From CAVVJA01 sp963809815 (lineage in GTDB: Bacteria > Actinomycetota > Actinomycetes > Mycobacteriales > Jatrophihabitantaceae): 64,000 bases of DNA. The notes below the pieces were generated by a model that saw nothing but the letters and a program-made list of their open reading frames with translations, was not told where the DNA came from and searched no databases. Shown here in pieces: positions 7,141 to 16,327 of this stretch. The stretch lies in contig CAWELM010000002.1 of the NCBI GenBank assembly GCA_963809815.1, positions 1-64,000 of the forward strand, read 5' to 3'. A program made the translations under genes and the position numbers. Position 1 is the stretch's first letter. Each line of letters begins with the position of its first letter.

Positions 7141-8424
7141 GTGGCACGAGTCGGCGAGACCGGTGACCTGCTCAAGTGCTCCTTCTGCGGGAAGAGCCAG
7201 AAGCAGGTCAAAAAGCTGATCGCAGGCCCTGGCGTCTACATCTGCGACGAGTGCATCGACCTGTGTAACGAAATCATCGAGGAAGAGCTCGCCGAGACCA
7301 GTGAGTTCAGCTTCGACGAGCTGCCGAAGCCGAGCGAGATCTATGACTTCCTCAACGGCTACGTCGTCGGTCAGGATCAGGCCAAGAAGACGCTCGCGGT
7401 AGCCGTATACAACCACTACAAGCGCGTCCAGGCCGGCGGCGAGACCAAACCGCGAAACGCCGATGCCAACGTCGAGCTCGCCAAGTCCAACATCCTGCTC
7501 CTCGGTCCTACCGGCTCCGGCAAGACGCTGCTCGCGCAAACCCTGGCTCGGATGCTCAACGTGCCGTTCGCCATTGCCGACGCAACGGCGCTCACCGAGG
7601 CGGGATACGTCGGGGAGGATGTCGAGAACATCCTGCTCAAGCTGATCCAGGCCGCCGACTACGACGTCAAGCGGGCCGAGACCGGCATCATCTACATCGA
7701 CGAGGTCGACAAGATCGCCCGCAAGGCGGAGAACCCGTCCATCACGCGGGATGTATCGGGTGAGGGCGTGCAGCAAGCGCTGCTGAAGATCCTGGAAGGC
7801 ACCACGGCGTCGGTGCCGCCGCAAGGCGGCCGTAAGCACCCGCACCAGGAGTTCATCCAGATCGACACGACCAATGTGCTGTTCATCGTCGGCGGTGCGT
7901 TCGCCGGGCTCGACACCATCATCGAATCGCGGGTCGGCAAGAAGGGCCTCGGTTTCGGGGCCGAGCTGAAAACGAAGTTCGAGCGGGATACCCGAGATGT
8001 GTTCATCGAGGTCATGCCGGAGGACCTGATGAAGTTCGGCCTGATTCCGGAGTTCATCGGCCGGCTTCCGGTCATCACGTCGGTTCGTCCGCTCGACCGG
8101 GACGCGCTCGTGCAGATCCTCACCGAGCCGCGCAACGCTCTGGTCAAGCAGTACGCGAAGCTGTTCGAGCTCGACAACGTCGAACTCGAGTTCGACGACT
8201 CAGCCCTGCAGGCTATCGCCGACCAGGCGGTGATGCGCGGGACCGGCGCTCGGGGGCTGCGCGCCATCATGGAGGAAGTTCTGCTGTCGGTCATGTACGA
8301 GGTGCCCTCTCGCGAGGATGTCGCCCGGGTGGTCATCACCCGCGAGACCGTCCTGGACCACGTTTATCCGACCCTGGTTCCGCGCGAGGTGCCCAAGCGC
8401 GAGCGGCGCGAGAAGTCCGCCTGA
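7141..8424 (+). CDS. clpX: ATP-dependent Clp protease ATP-binding subunit ClpX
   Basis: AAA+ unfoldase that delivers substrates to ClpP. 427 residues. The N-terminal zinc-binding domain has Cys13, Cys16, Cys35 and Cys38. Walker A is GPTGSGKT (122-129), pore loop GYVGED, Walker B IIYIDEVD, ClpP-docking loop KKGLGFG (the IGF-loop position), and the C-terminal sensor-2 segment GTGARGLR. GTG start. A 158-bp gap after clpP2 contains a possible TACCGT -10 box (7065-7070), so clpX may have its own promoter. Confidence 0.97.
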   Translation: MARVGETGDLLKCSFCGKSQKQVKKLIAGPGVYICDECIDLCNEIIEEELAETSEFSFDELPKPSEIYDFLNGYVVGQDQAKKTLAVAVYNHYKRVQAGGETKPRNADANVELAKSNILLLGPTGSGKTLLAQTLARMLNVPFAIADATALTEAGYVGEDVENILLKLIQAADYDVKRAETGIIYIDEVDKIARKAENPSITRDVSGEGVQQALLKILEGTTASVPPQGGRKHPHQEFIQIDTTNVLFIVGGAFAGLDTIIESRVGKKGLGFGAELKTKFERDTRDVFIEVMPEDLMKFGLIPEFIGRLPVITSVRPLDRDALVQILTEPRNALVKQYAKLFELDNVELEFDDSALQAIADQAVMRGTGARGLRAIMEEVLLSVMYEVPSREDVARVVITRETVLDHVYPTLVPREVPKRERREKSA

Positions 8425-8425
8425 C

Positions 8426-9235
8426 CTACCCCGCTGGCGGGCCGACGGCTACCGAGACGTAGTCGCCGACCGGGCAGTAGCCCAACCGCTGGTATATCCC
8501 GTTGGACGTCGGGTTGGCGAGGTCGGTGAACAGCACCGGTATCGCGCCGTCGTCGAGGATGTCTTGGGTCGCGACGGCGGTCACTGCTGATCCGTAGCCG
8601 TGCCCGCGGTGCGCACGGGGCGTGTACACCGGACCGACCCGTGCGGACCCCTCAGCTGGCACCCGGCGTACGGCAAGGGACACCGGTTCGCCGTCGATCC
8701 AGATCCACGCGCCACCGGATGCGAGCATCCGGTCGACCGACCGCTCCAGGTCCATGGACCGCGCCTCGGCCTCTTCCGCAAAAGCGCGATACCAGTCCAG
8801 TAGCAAGGGCCGGTCTCCTTCGCCCGCGCGGCGGGCCGAACCAGGGACGCCAGTCGGTGGGACAAGGGTGTCCAGCCGGAACAGCCGCTGATCCATCCGG
8901 TGCGAGATCGGTACAGCCTGCTCAGCGATCTCCGCGGACCAGGGCAGGGGACCGTTGATTGCGGCCAGGTCAGGCAGGCCGCGCAGCGCTGCGACGAGTT
9001 CGGCTCGCGCGGCCGGGTCGGCCCAGCGTCCGACCACGACCACCGGCGTCACCGGACTCGATCGAGCCGCGATATCGGCGCTTCCCGGAACCGCCAGACA
9101 CCAGCCCTCCGCCGTGGGTTCCTCGAGAACCTGGGCGACGGATCCGAGCACGGTGAGCCGAACGGGATCCTTGGCGATCAGTGGACGAAGCAACGCGATG
9201 ATCTCATTCGCGTCGGTCGAGAGTCTGGTGGGCAC
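8426..9235 (-). CDS. GNAT-family N-acetyltransferase
   Basis: Predicted acetyl-CoA dependent acyltransferase with a C-terminal GNAT fold. The acetyl-CoA loop is RGHGYGSAV, preceded by GPVYTP, and the C-terminal strand/helix NGIYQRLGY is characteristic. The N-terminal half (about 1-130) is a divergent extension seen in other actinobacterial GNAT proteins. GTG at 9235 is preferred (269 residues); a longer reading begins at 9325 but would cross the valS start. It is convergent with clpX (1 bp apart) and divergent from valS. Substrate unknown. Confidence 0.75.
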   Translation of the reverse strand: MPTRLSTDANEIIALLRPLIAKDPVRLTVLGSVAQVLEEPTAEGWCLAVPGSADIAARSSPVTPVVVVGRWADPAARAELVAALRGLPDLAAINGPLPWSAEIAEQAVPISHRMDQRLFRLDTLVPPTGVPGSARRAGEGDRPLLLDWYRAFAEEAEARSMDLERSVDRMLASGGAWIWIDGEPVSLAVRRVPAEGSARVGPVYTPRAHRGHGYGSAVTAVATQDILDDGAIPVLFTDLANPTSNGIYQRLGYCPVGDYVSVAVGPPAG

Positions 9236-9296
9236 GGTCTGATAGTCGGCCCCCGACAGGAGTGTGCGCCACGGAATTCCTGACGACGGTCGTCCG

Positions 9297-9302
9297 TACG
9301 AT
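9297..9302 (+). promoter_or_regulatory. Leaderless-type -10 box (TACGAT) of valS
   Basis: TACGAT is followed by 6 nt and GTG 9309. It decides the valS start against the upstream ATG at 9264, which would precede the promoter. Confidence 0.6.
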
Positions 9303-9308
9303 GCTGAT

Positions 9309-11897
9309 GTGACCGTGCACGACACCTCGGCAAAGACGACCCTGTCCGTTCAGTTCGAACCGTCGGCAGTGGAAGGCCCGCTGTACGAGCGGTGGGTCGA
9401 GCGAGGCTACTTCACCGCGGATGTGACGAGCGATCGCCCGACTTTCTCCATGGTGATTCCACCGCCTAACGTGACGGGGAGCCTGCACGTCGGCCATGCG
9501 CTCGGGCACACTCTGATGGACGCGATTGTGCGGCGCAAGCGCATGCAGGGATACGAGACGTTGTGGCTCCCGGGCATGGATCACGCCAGCATCTCGGTGC
9601 AAAACCTGGTCGAGCGGCATCTGGCAGAAACGGAAGGCAAGGGCCGGTTCGACTACACCCGCGCGGAGTTCCTCGCCAAGACCTGGGCGTGGAAAGAGGA
9701 GTACGGCGGCAAGATCCTCGGCCAGATGCGCCGGCTCGGCGACAGCGTCGACTGGACTCGCGAACGCTTTACTCTCGACGAAGGTCTCTCGCGCGCCGTC
9801 CAGACGATCTTCAAGCGCCTCTACGACGACGATTTGATCTATCGCGCGGAACGAATCATCAATTGGTGTCCGCGCGACCTAACCGCACTCTCCGACATCG
9901 AGGTCGACCATTCCGACGATGACGGGGAACTTATCTCGATCCGATACGGCGAGGGCAGCGACTCCGTCGTCGTGGCCACCACGCGGGTGGAAACCATGCT
10001 GGGCGACACTGCCGTGGCGGTTCATCCGGACGACGAGCGCTACGCCCACCTGGTCGGTCGGACCGTGACATTGCCGCTGACCAACCGGGTAATCCCCATC
10101 ATCGCGGACGATCAAGTCGACCCGTCGTTCGGCACCGGCGCAGTCAAGGTCACGCCGGCGCATGACCCGAACGATTTCGAAATCGGGCAACGTCACGGCC
10201 TGCCGCATCTGGTGATCATGGACGAGCGGGCGATCATCACCGTACACGGGCCGTTCCGTGGCTTGGATCGATTCGAAGCCCGCGCGGCCATGGTGGCCGC
10301 ACTGCGTGAGGACGGTCGGATCGTTGCCGAGCGACGTCCGTATGTGCACGCCGTCGGGCATTGCGATCGATGCAACTCGGTGATCGAGCCGCGACTGTCG
10401 CTGCAGTGGTTCGTGCGGGTGGCGCCGTTGGCCCGCACAGCGGGCGAAGCCGTGCGCGCCGGTCGAACTCGTATCATTCCGACGTCGCTCGCGCCGCGAT
10501 ATTTCGACTGGGTCGACTCAATGCACGACTGGTGCATCAGCCGCCAGCTCTGGTGGGGGCATCGCATCCCGGTCTGGTATTCCCCTGATGGCGACGACGC
10601 CTCGTTCGGCCCGGATGAGACACCACCGGCTGGCTGGACTCAGGATCCGGACGTTCTCGACACGTGGTTCTCCTCGGCGCTATGGCCCTTTTCAACTCTG
10701 GGGTGGCCTGAGGACACCCCTGACCTTCGGCGGTTCTATCCGACCGATGTGTTGTTGACCGGCTACGACATCATCTTCTTCTGGGTCGTGCGGATGATGA
10801 TGTTCGGGCTCTACGCGATGGACGATGTCCCGTTCCGTACCGTTGCCCTCACCGGCCTCATCCGCGACAAGCTCGGGCGGAAGATGTCGAAATCCAAAGG
10901 GAATGTCGTCGATCCGCTCGATTGGATCGACACTTACGGCGCGGACGCGGTTCGGTTCACCTTTGCGCGTGGGGCGAATCCTGGCGTCGACGTTCCGATC
11001 GACGAGGAGTGGGTGGCCGCGTCACGCAACTTTGGCACGAAGCTGTGGAACGCGGCCCGGTTCGCGCTGCTCAACGGAGCGACAGTGGACGGCGAAGTCT
11101 CGCGAGATCTGACCGGTGCCGACGCGTGGATCATGTCGCGGTTGCACGCGGTGATCCGGGAGATCGACGATCTTTACGAGCGGTTCGAGTTCGCCAAGGT
11201 GGCTACCACCCTTTACCACTTCGCGTGGGATGAGGTCTGCGACTGGTACGTCGAACTCGCCAAGGTCACCCTGCCCGGTCCGCGCGGCGATGTCACCCGG
11301 CGAGTGCTTGGCGAAGTGCTCGACGTACTGCTGCGCCTCCTGCACCCGCTGATGCCCTTCGTCACCGAAGTGTTGTGGACGACGCTGACCGGACGTGAGT
11401 CGATCGTGATCGCGCCCTGGCCCATCGCCGAGCCCAGTTGGACCGACGGCGCCGCGGAGGCGCAGATCGCCCGCGTCCAGGCGGTGGTATCCGAGGGTCG
11501 TCGCTTCCGGGCGGATCAAGGACTCAAACCGTCCGCGCGCATACCGGCGCGCATCACCGGGCTTGTCGACGGTGTCACCGAGGCTCGCTGGCTGCTCCGC
11601 TTGGACGAGCCGGGCGCCTCGTTCCAGCCGACCGCATCCGTGACAGTGCCAGGCGGGGTGCTCGTCGAGGTGGATCTGTCCGAGGCAATAGACGTCGCCG
11701 CCGAGCGGGCCCGCTACGCCAAGGACCTCGCGGCCGCCTTCCAGGAACGGGACAAGACTGCGGCCAAGCTGGCCAACCCGTCCTTCGCCGAGAAGGCGCC
11801 GGGCCCGGTGGTCGCCAAGACCCGGGACCGACTGCTCGCGGCCGAGTCGGACATCGCCCGGATCGAAGCCGCGCTCGCTGTGCTTCCCACCGGCTAG
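9309..11897 (+). CDS. valS: Valyl-tRNA synthetase
   Basis: Class I synthetase that charges tRNA-Val. 862 residues from the GTG behind the -10 box. The catalytic HIGH-type motif is in PPPNVTGSLHVGHAL (about residues 50-64), the editing domain follows, and the KMSKS loop is GRKMSKSKGN. The anticodon-binding helices and a C-terminal coiled coil (AAERARYAKDLAAAFQERDK, near residue 800-840) complete it. It is monocistronic or leads a loose unit with folC 82 bp downstream. Confidence 0.96.
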   Translation: MTVHDTSAKTTLSVQFEPSAVEGPLYERWVERGYFTADVTSDRPTFSMVIPPPNVTGSLHVGHALGHTLMDAIVRRKRMQGYETLWLPGMDHASISVQNLVERHLAETEGKGRFDYTRAEFLAKTWAWKEEYGGKILGQMRRLGDSVDWTRERFTLDEGLSRAVQTIFKRLYDDDLIYRAERIINWCPRDLTALSDIEVDHSDDDGELISIRYGEGSDSVVVATTRVETMLGDTAVAVHPDDERYAHLVGRTVTLPLTNRVIPIIADDQVDPSFGTGAVKVTPAHDPNDFEIGQRHGLPHLVIMDERAIITVHGPFRGLDRFEARAAMVAALREDGRIVAERRPYVHAVGHCDRCNSVIEPRLSLQWFVRVAPLARTAGEAVRAGRTRIIPTSLAPRYFDWVDSMHDWCISRQLWWGHRIPVWYSPDGDDASFGPDETPPAGWTQDPDVLDTWFSSALWPFSTLGWPEDTPDLRRFYPTDVLLTGYDIIFFWVVRMMMFGLYAMDDVPFRTVALTGLIRDKLGRKMSKSKGNVVDPLDWIDTYGADAVRFTFARGANPGVDVPIDEEWVAASRNFGTKLWNAARFALLNGATVDGEVSRDLTGADAWIMSRLHAVIREIDDLYERFEFAKVATTLYHFAWDEVCDWYVELAKVTLPGPRGDVTRRVLGEVLDVLLRLLHPLMPFVTEVLWTTLTGRESIVIAPWPIAEPSWTDGAAEAQIARVQAVVSEGRRFRADQGLKPSARIPARITGLVDGVTEARWLLRLDEPGASFQPTASVTVPGGVLVEVDLSEAIDVAAERARYAKDLAAAFQERDKTAAKLANPSFAEKAPGPVVAKTRDRLLAAESDIARIEAALAVLPTG

Positions 11898-11965
11898 CGC
11901 GCTCAGTCTGAGGAGCGTCGAGCCGATCCCGGACCCGCGGGGCCCTCTTTCGTCCGCGACGCTCG

Positions 11966-11971
11966 TAGACT
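11966..11971 (+). promoter_or_regulatory. Leaderless-type -10 box (TAGACT) of folC
   Basis: TAGACT followed by 8 nt and GTG 11980. Confidence 0.6.
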
Positions 11972-11979
11972 CGCCTGGC

Positions 11980-13356
11980 GTGGCTCCTGCAGCGCCGGCC
12001 GACGCCGACCAGTACGTGACGCGCCTCCGGGAAGTCGAGGCGCAGATCACCAGCCGGTGGGGCGAGGGACGCATCCACCCGACGAAGGAACGCATCGCGG
12101 CGCTCGTCGACCTGCTCGGCGATCCGCAGCGCAGCTACCGCTCGATCCATCTCACCGGCACCAACGGCAAGACGACCACGGCCCGGATGATCGAAGAGCT
12201 CCTCTATGCGTTCGGATTGCGCACCGGGCGTTATACCAGCCCGCACCTGTCCTCGATCACCGAACGGATCGTGCTGTCGGGAGAGCCAATCTCGGCCCGC
12301 CGCTTCGTCGAAACCTATGCGGAAATCCTGCCGTATATACAGCTCGTCGATGGTCAGTTCGAGACGAAGCTGTCCTTCTTCGAGGTGATGACCGCACTGG
12401 CGTTCGCCGCGTTCGCCGACGCGCCGGTCGACGTAGCGGTCGTTGAGGTCGGTCTGGGCGGGGAATGGGATGCCACCAACGTGCTGGACGCACAGATCGC
12501 AGTGGTCACTCCCGTCGATCTGGATCACACGGCCCTGTTAGGCGGAACCATAACGTCGATCGCTCGCGAAAAGGCCGGAATCATCAAGCCTGACGCCGTC
12601 GCGATCTTGGCGTCGCAGCAGCAGGAGGCGGCCACCGAACTGCTCAATCGAGCCGCGACGGTGGGGGCCGCAGTGGCTCGCGAGGGGTCGGAGTTCGGTG
12701 TGCTGGATCGCTCGGTGGCGGTCGGCGGCCAGGTCCTCACGTTGCAGGGCCTCGGCGGCGTGTACGACGAGATATTGCTGCCGCTGCACGGGGCCCATCA
12801 GGCGCAGAACGCGGCCGTGGCGCTGGCGGCGGCGGAGGCCTTCTTCGGGGCCGGAGTAGCCACTGGGCCGATCGACGTCGAGACGGTGCGCGCCGCCTTT
12901 GCATCCGTCCGATCGCCCGGCCGGCTGGAGGCGGTTCGATCCGCCCCGACGATCTTGCTAGACGCGGCCCATAACCCGCACGGGATGGCCGCCTCAGTCG
13001 CCGCACTCGTGGAGGCGTTCGACTTCCGGCGGCTGATCGGTGTGGTCGGCGTGCTCGCCGATAAGGACGTTCCCGGGCTGCTTCGTCCACTCGAGGTCGT
13101 TCTCGACGAGATCGTCACGACGCAGAACTCTTCTCCGCGCGCGCTGCCCGCGGACGCTCTAGGTGCGGTCGCGGTCGAGATCTTCGGTGCCGATCGCGTC
13201 ACTGTCGAACCACGCCTGGACGATGCGATCGAGACGGCGGTCCGGCTGGCCGAAGAGAGCGATGACGACATACTCGCTGGCGCCGGCGTGCTGATTACCG
13301 GGTCGGTGATTACGGCCGGCGAGGCGCGCGGTCTGCTTGTCCGGCCGGGATCGTGA
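11980..13356 (+). CDS. folC: Bifunctional folylpolyglutamate synthase / dihydrofolate synthase
   Basis: Mur-ligase-like ATP enzyme adding glutamate to dihydropteroate and folates. 458 residues. The P-loop is GTNGKTTTARM (about residues 53-63); TSPHLSSITERI binds substrate; DLDHTALLG and DAAHNPHG are further Mur-ligase/FolC motifs, the last marking the C-terminal glutamate-ligase domain. GTG start at a leaderless promoter. It overlaps the next gene by GTGA, indicating translational coupling. Confidence 0.95.
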   Translation: MAPAAPADADQYVTRLREVEAQITSRWGEGRIHPTKERIAALVDLLGDPQRSYRSIHLTGTNGKTTTARMIEELLYAFGLRTGRYTSPHLSSITERIVLSGEPISARRFVETYAEILPYIQLVDGQFETKLSFFEVMTALAFAAFADAPVDVAVVEVGLGGEWDATNVLDAQIAVVTPVDLDHTALLGGTITSIAREKAGIIKPDAVAILASQQQEAATELLNRAATVGAAVAREGSEFGVLDRSVAVGGQVLTLQGLGGVYDEILLPLHGAHQAQNAAVALAAAEAFFGAGVATGPIDVETVRAAFASVRSPGRLEAVRSAPTILLDAAHNPHGMAASVAALVEAFDFRRLIGVVGVLADKDVPGLLRPLEVVLDEIVTTQNSSPRALPADALGAVAVEIFGADRVTVEPRLDDAIETAVRLAEESDDDILAGAGVLITGSVITAGEARGLLVRPGS

Positions 13357-13847
13357 CCGGCGACGGGGACGACGCTGTCGACGGCCAACCTCCGTCCGAC
13401 GAGGTCACCGAGTCGAGCGCACGCCGCCAACCCGTCGGCGAGTCGCTGCCGGAGCCGACCGAACCGACCCCGGAAGAGCTCGCGGAGCGGGCGGCGCGGG
13501 CGGACAAATCGATCTCCCGAGCGTTGGCCGGCGTCCTCTGGCTCGAGGCCGTCTGCGTGTTGCTCGTGCCGCGCGCAATCGCGCAGACTTCGGTGGGCTT
13601 GACCGGCGTCAAGACCGGTCTGCTGATCGGCTTCGCGGTTGTGCTGGTGGCAGCGGGACTCTTCGTCCGTCGGAGGTTCGGCATCGCGGTCGGGTCGGTC
13701 TTGCAGCTGCCGATGTTCGCCATAGGAGCGTGGGTATTCGGGTTCGTGATTGTGGCGGCGATCTTTCTCGGGGCCTGGCTGTACCTGCTCAATCTGCGGC
13801 ACGAGCTCGTCGGTACACCGGGCGGGGTTCGGATGTTGATCTCCTGA
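13353..13847 (+). CDS. DUF4233-type membrane protein
   Basis: 164 residues. An acidic, Pro-rich N-terminus of about 50 residues precedes four hydrophobic segments (LAGVLWLEAVCVLLVP, LLIGFAVVLVAAGLFV, VLQLPMFAIGAWVFG, FVIVAAIFLGAWLYLL). Small four-TM proteins of the DUF4233 family lie directly after folC in many actinobacteria, which supports the assignment. Function unknown. The GTG start overlaps the folC stop (GTGA). Confidence 0.8.
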   Translation: MTGDGDDAVDGQPPSDEVTESSARRQPVGESLPEPTEPTPEELAERAARADKSISRALAGVLWLEAVCVLLVPRAIAQTSVGLTGVKTGLLIGFAVVLVAAGLFVRRRFGIAVGSVLQLPMFAIGAWVFGFVIVAAIFLGAWLYLLNLRHELVGTPGGVRMLIS

Positions 13848-13880
13848 TCAAGGCGGTACGCACTGAGTGCCGCGCTCTCG

Positions 13881-13886
13881 TAGACT
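13881..13886 (+). promoter_or_regulatory. Leaderless-type -10 box (TAGACT) of ndk
   Basis: TAGACT followed by 6 nt and GTG 13893; no Shine-Dalgarno is present. Confidence 0.6.
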
Positions 13887-13892
13887 CCGGCC

Positions 13893-14321
13893 GTGACCGC
13901 AGCGGTGGAGCGCACGCTTGTGCTCGTCAAGCCGGACGGGGTGGCCCGCGGCCTGTCCGGAGAAATCATCCGGCGGATCGAGGCGAAGGGCTACCGGATC
14001 AGCGCGCTACGCATGCGGATGGCCGACCCGGAGTTGCTCGCCGAGCACTACGCCGAGCACGTCGGCAAGCCGTTCTACCAGCCGTTGGTGGAGTTCATGC
14101 TGTCTGGACCGGTTGTCGCACTTGTTGCTGAAGGACATCGCGTGATCGAGGGCTTCCGGCTGCTCGCGGGCGCGACCGATCCGACGTCGGCCGCGCCGGG
14201 CACGATCCGCGGTGACCTGGCTCGGGACTGGGGTCTGCGGGTCCAGCAGAACCTGGTGCATGGCTCGGATTCGGCCGAGTCGGCGGCGCGGGAGGTTGCG
14301 CTCTGGTTTCCCGAGTCATAG
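13893..14321 (+). CDS. ndk: Nucleoside diphosphate kinase
   Basis: Exchanges gamma-phosphates between NTPs and NDPs. 142 residues, normal length. The nucleotide-binding Lys is in LVLVKPDGVARG, Arg contacts are in GTIRGDLA, and the phospho-acceptor His is in QNLVHGSDS. GTG start behind a -10 box. In rod-shaped relatives the mre cluster follows ndk; here the next gene is the TIGR03960 radical-SAM gene. Confidence 0.96.
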   Translation: MTAAVERTLVLVKPDGVARGLSGEIIRRIEAKGYRISALRMRMADPELLAEHYAEHVGKPFYQPLVEFMLSGPVVALVAEGHRVIEGFRLLAGATDPTSAAPGTIRGDLARDWGLRVQQNLVHGSDSAESAAREVALWFPES

Positions 14322-14384
14322 TGGCCGTCTAGCAGGCCCCATGGATGTCCCGGGCGAGAGCCCGGCCGGCCGACCCGAGCGCCG

Positions 14385-14390
14385 TAGCAT
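14385..14390 (+). promoter_or_regulatory. Leaderless-type -10 box (TAGCAT) of the TIGR03960 gene
   Basis: TAGCAT followed by 8 nt and GTG 14399. Confidence 0.55.
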
Positions 14391-14398
14391 GGTGCAGC

Positions 14399-16321
14399 GT
14401 GACAGTAGAGTCCCTGTTTCCCCGCTTGGAGCCGCTGCTGGCTCGCGTCAGCAAGCCGATCCAGTACGTCGGCGGGGAGCTGAACGCCCGGGTCAAGGCG
14501 TGGGACGACGTGGCAGTGCATTGGGCGCTGATGTACCCCGATGCGTACGAGGTCGGGCTGCCGAACCAAGGCGTGCAGATCCTCTACGAGGTGATCAATG
14601 AGCGTCCCGACGCCCTGGCCGAGCGCACATACGCGGTGTGGCCCGACCTCGAGGCGCTGTTGCGAGCGCACGGGATAGGCCAATTCACCGTCGATGCGCA
14701 CCGACCGGTGGCCGCCTTCGATCTGTTGGGCGTCAGTTTCGCGACTGAGCTCGGCTACACGAACCTCCTGACGGCCCTCGATCTAGCGGGCATACCCCTT
14801 CACGCGGCCGATCGCGACGACACACATCCGCTGGTCATTGCCGGTGGGCACGCTGCATTCAATCCGGAGCCGATCGCGGACTTCATCGATGCCGCCCTGC
14901 TCGGCGACGGTGAGCAGGCCGTGGGCGTGATCACGGAAATCGTCCGTGATGCGAAGCGCGACGGAGTGGGGCGAGATGAGATGCTGGCCCGGCTCGCGGC
15001 GCTAGGCGGCGTCTATGTGCCGCGCTTCTACGACGTGAGTTACCACGCGGACGGTCGGTTGGCCGAGATTGTGCCTAATAGGCAAGGGATTCCCGCGAGG
15101 GTGGCCAAGCACACGGTGATGGACCTCGACTCCTGGCCCTACCCGAAGGCCCCGCTCGTGCCGGTGGCCGAGACGGTACACGAGCGGATGAGTGTCGAGA
15201 TCTTTCGCGGTTGCACGCGGGGCTGCCGGTTCTGCCAAGCTGGCATGATCACTCGCCCGGTGCGGGAACGGAGCATCACCGGCATCGGCGAGATGGTCGC
15301 TAACGGTCTCGCGGCAACCGGGTTCGAAGAGGTCGGATTGCTTTCCCTTTCCAGCGCGGACCATTCCGAGATCAGCGAGATTGCCAAGGGTTTGGCCGAC
15401 CGTTACGAGGGCGAGCGGGTTTCGCTGTCGCTTCCGTCCACCCGAGTGGACGCCTTCAACATCGATCTGGCCAACGAGTTCTCGCGCAATGGTCGCCGCT
15501 CCGGTCTCACGTTCGCACCCGAGGGCGGCAGCGAACGGCTCCGCCGGGTGATCAACAAGATGGTCAGCAAGGACGACCTGATCCGAACTGTCACGACGGC
15601 TTATGCGCGGGGCTGGCGTCAGATCAAGCTGTATTTCATGTGCGGCCTCCCGACCGAGACCGACGACGACGTGCTCGAGATCGCTCAGATGGCGCACGAC
15701 GTCATCCGGGCCGGGCGCGAGGTGACGGGTCGCAAGGACATCAGATGTACCGTGTCCATCGGCGGATTCGTGCCCAAGCCGCACACGCCGTTCCAGTGGG
15801 CGGCCCAGGCACCGGCCGAGGTCGTCGACGGTCGGCTGCGCAAGCTGCGAAGCGCGATAAACGCCGACCGCTCGCTCGGCCGCAACGTCGGAATGCGCTA
15901 CCACGACGGCGAGCCGTCAATTATCGAAGGGCTGCTGTCCCGCGGCGATCGCCGCGTAGGCACGGTCATCGAGCGGGTGTGGCGCGACGGTGGTCGCTTC
16001 GACGGATGGAGCGAGCACTTCTCCTACGCCCGGTGGACGGCCGCGGCGGCGGCGATGCTGCCTCGTCTCGGCGTCGATCTTGCGTGGTACACGACGCGCG
16101 AGCGGGATGCCGATGAGACGCTGCCGTGGGATCACCTCGACGCCGGCCTGGACAAGCAATGGCTCTGGGACGACTGGCAGGACGCCCTGGCCGAGTTCGA
16201 GCAGGACGATTGCCGTTGGACACCCTGCTTCGACTGCGGCGTTTGCCCGACGCTGGGCACCGATATTCAGATCGGGCCAACCGGACGAACCTTGTTGCCT
16301 CTTGCCCCGTCTGCGACCTGA
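14399..16321 (+). CDS. TIGR03960-family B12-binding-like radical SAM protein
   Basis: 640 residues. A B12-binding-like N-terminal domain (about 30-230, with SFATELGYTN and VIAGGHAAFNP) precedes a radical SAM core whose [4Fe-4S] cysteines are Cys272, Cys276 and Cys279 in GCTRGCRFCQ. A further Cys cluster closes the protein (CFDCGVCPTLG). This family always sits with the TIGR03936 partner and RNase E/G, and is thought to act on RNA; the reaction is not established. GTG 14399 is chosen because of the -10 box; an ATG at 14345 lies upstream. Confidence 0.9.
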   Translation: MTVESLFPRLEPLLARVSKPIQYVGGELNARVKAWDDVAVHWALMYPDAYEVGLPNQGVQILYEVINERPDALAERTYAVWPDLEALLRAHGIGQFTVDAHRPVAAFDLLGVSFATELGYTNLLTALDLAGIPLHAADRDDTHPLVIAGGHAAFNPEPIADFIDAALLGDGEQAVGVITEIVRDAKRDGVGRDEMLARLAALGGVYVPRFYDVSYHADGRLAEIVPNRQGIPARVAKHTVMDLDSWPYPKAPLVPVAETVHERMSVEIFRGCTRGCRFCQAGMITRPVRERSITGIGEMVANGLAATGFEEVGLLSLSSADHSEISEIAKGLADRYEGERVSLSLPSTRVDAFNIDLANEFSRNGRRSGLTFAPEGGSERLRRVINKMVSKDDLIRTVTTAYARGWRQIKLYFMCGLPTETDDDVLEIAQMAHDVIRAGREVTGRKDIRCTVSIGGFVPKPHTPFQWAAQAPAEVVDGRLRKLRSAINADRSLGRNVGMRYHDGEPSIIEGLLSRGDRRVGTVIERVWRDGGRFDGWSEHFSYARWTAAAAAMLPRLGVDLAWYTTRERDADETLPWDHLDAGLDKQWLWDDWQDALAEFEQDDCRWTPCFDCGVCPTLGTDIQIGPTGRTLLPLAPSAT

Positions 16322-16327
16322 CTACCG

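Noticed and set aside
9240..9309. T-box or other aminoacyl-tRNA riboswitch before valS (also glyS)
   Set aside because: The apparent leaderless starts leave no room for an untranslated leader, and no T-box sequence is visible.
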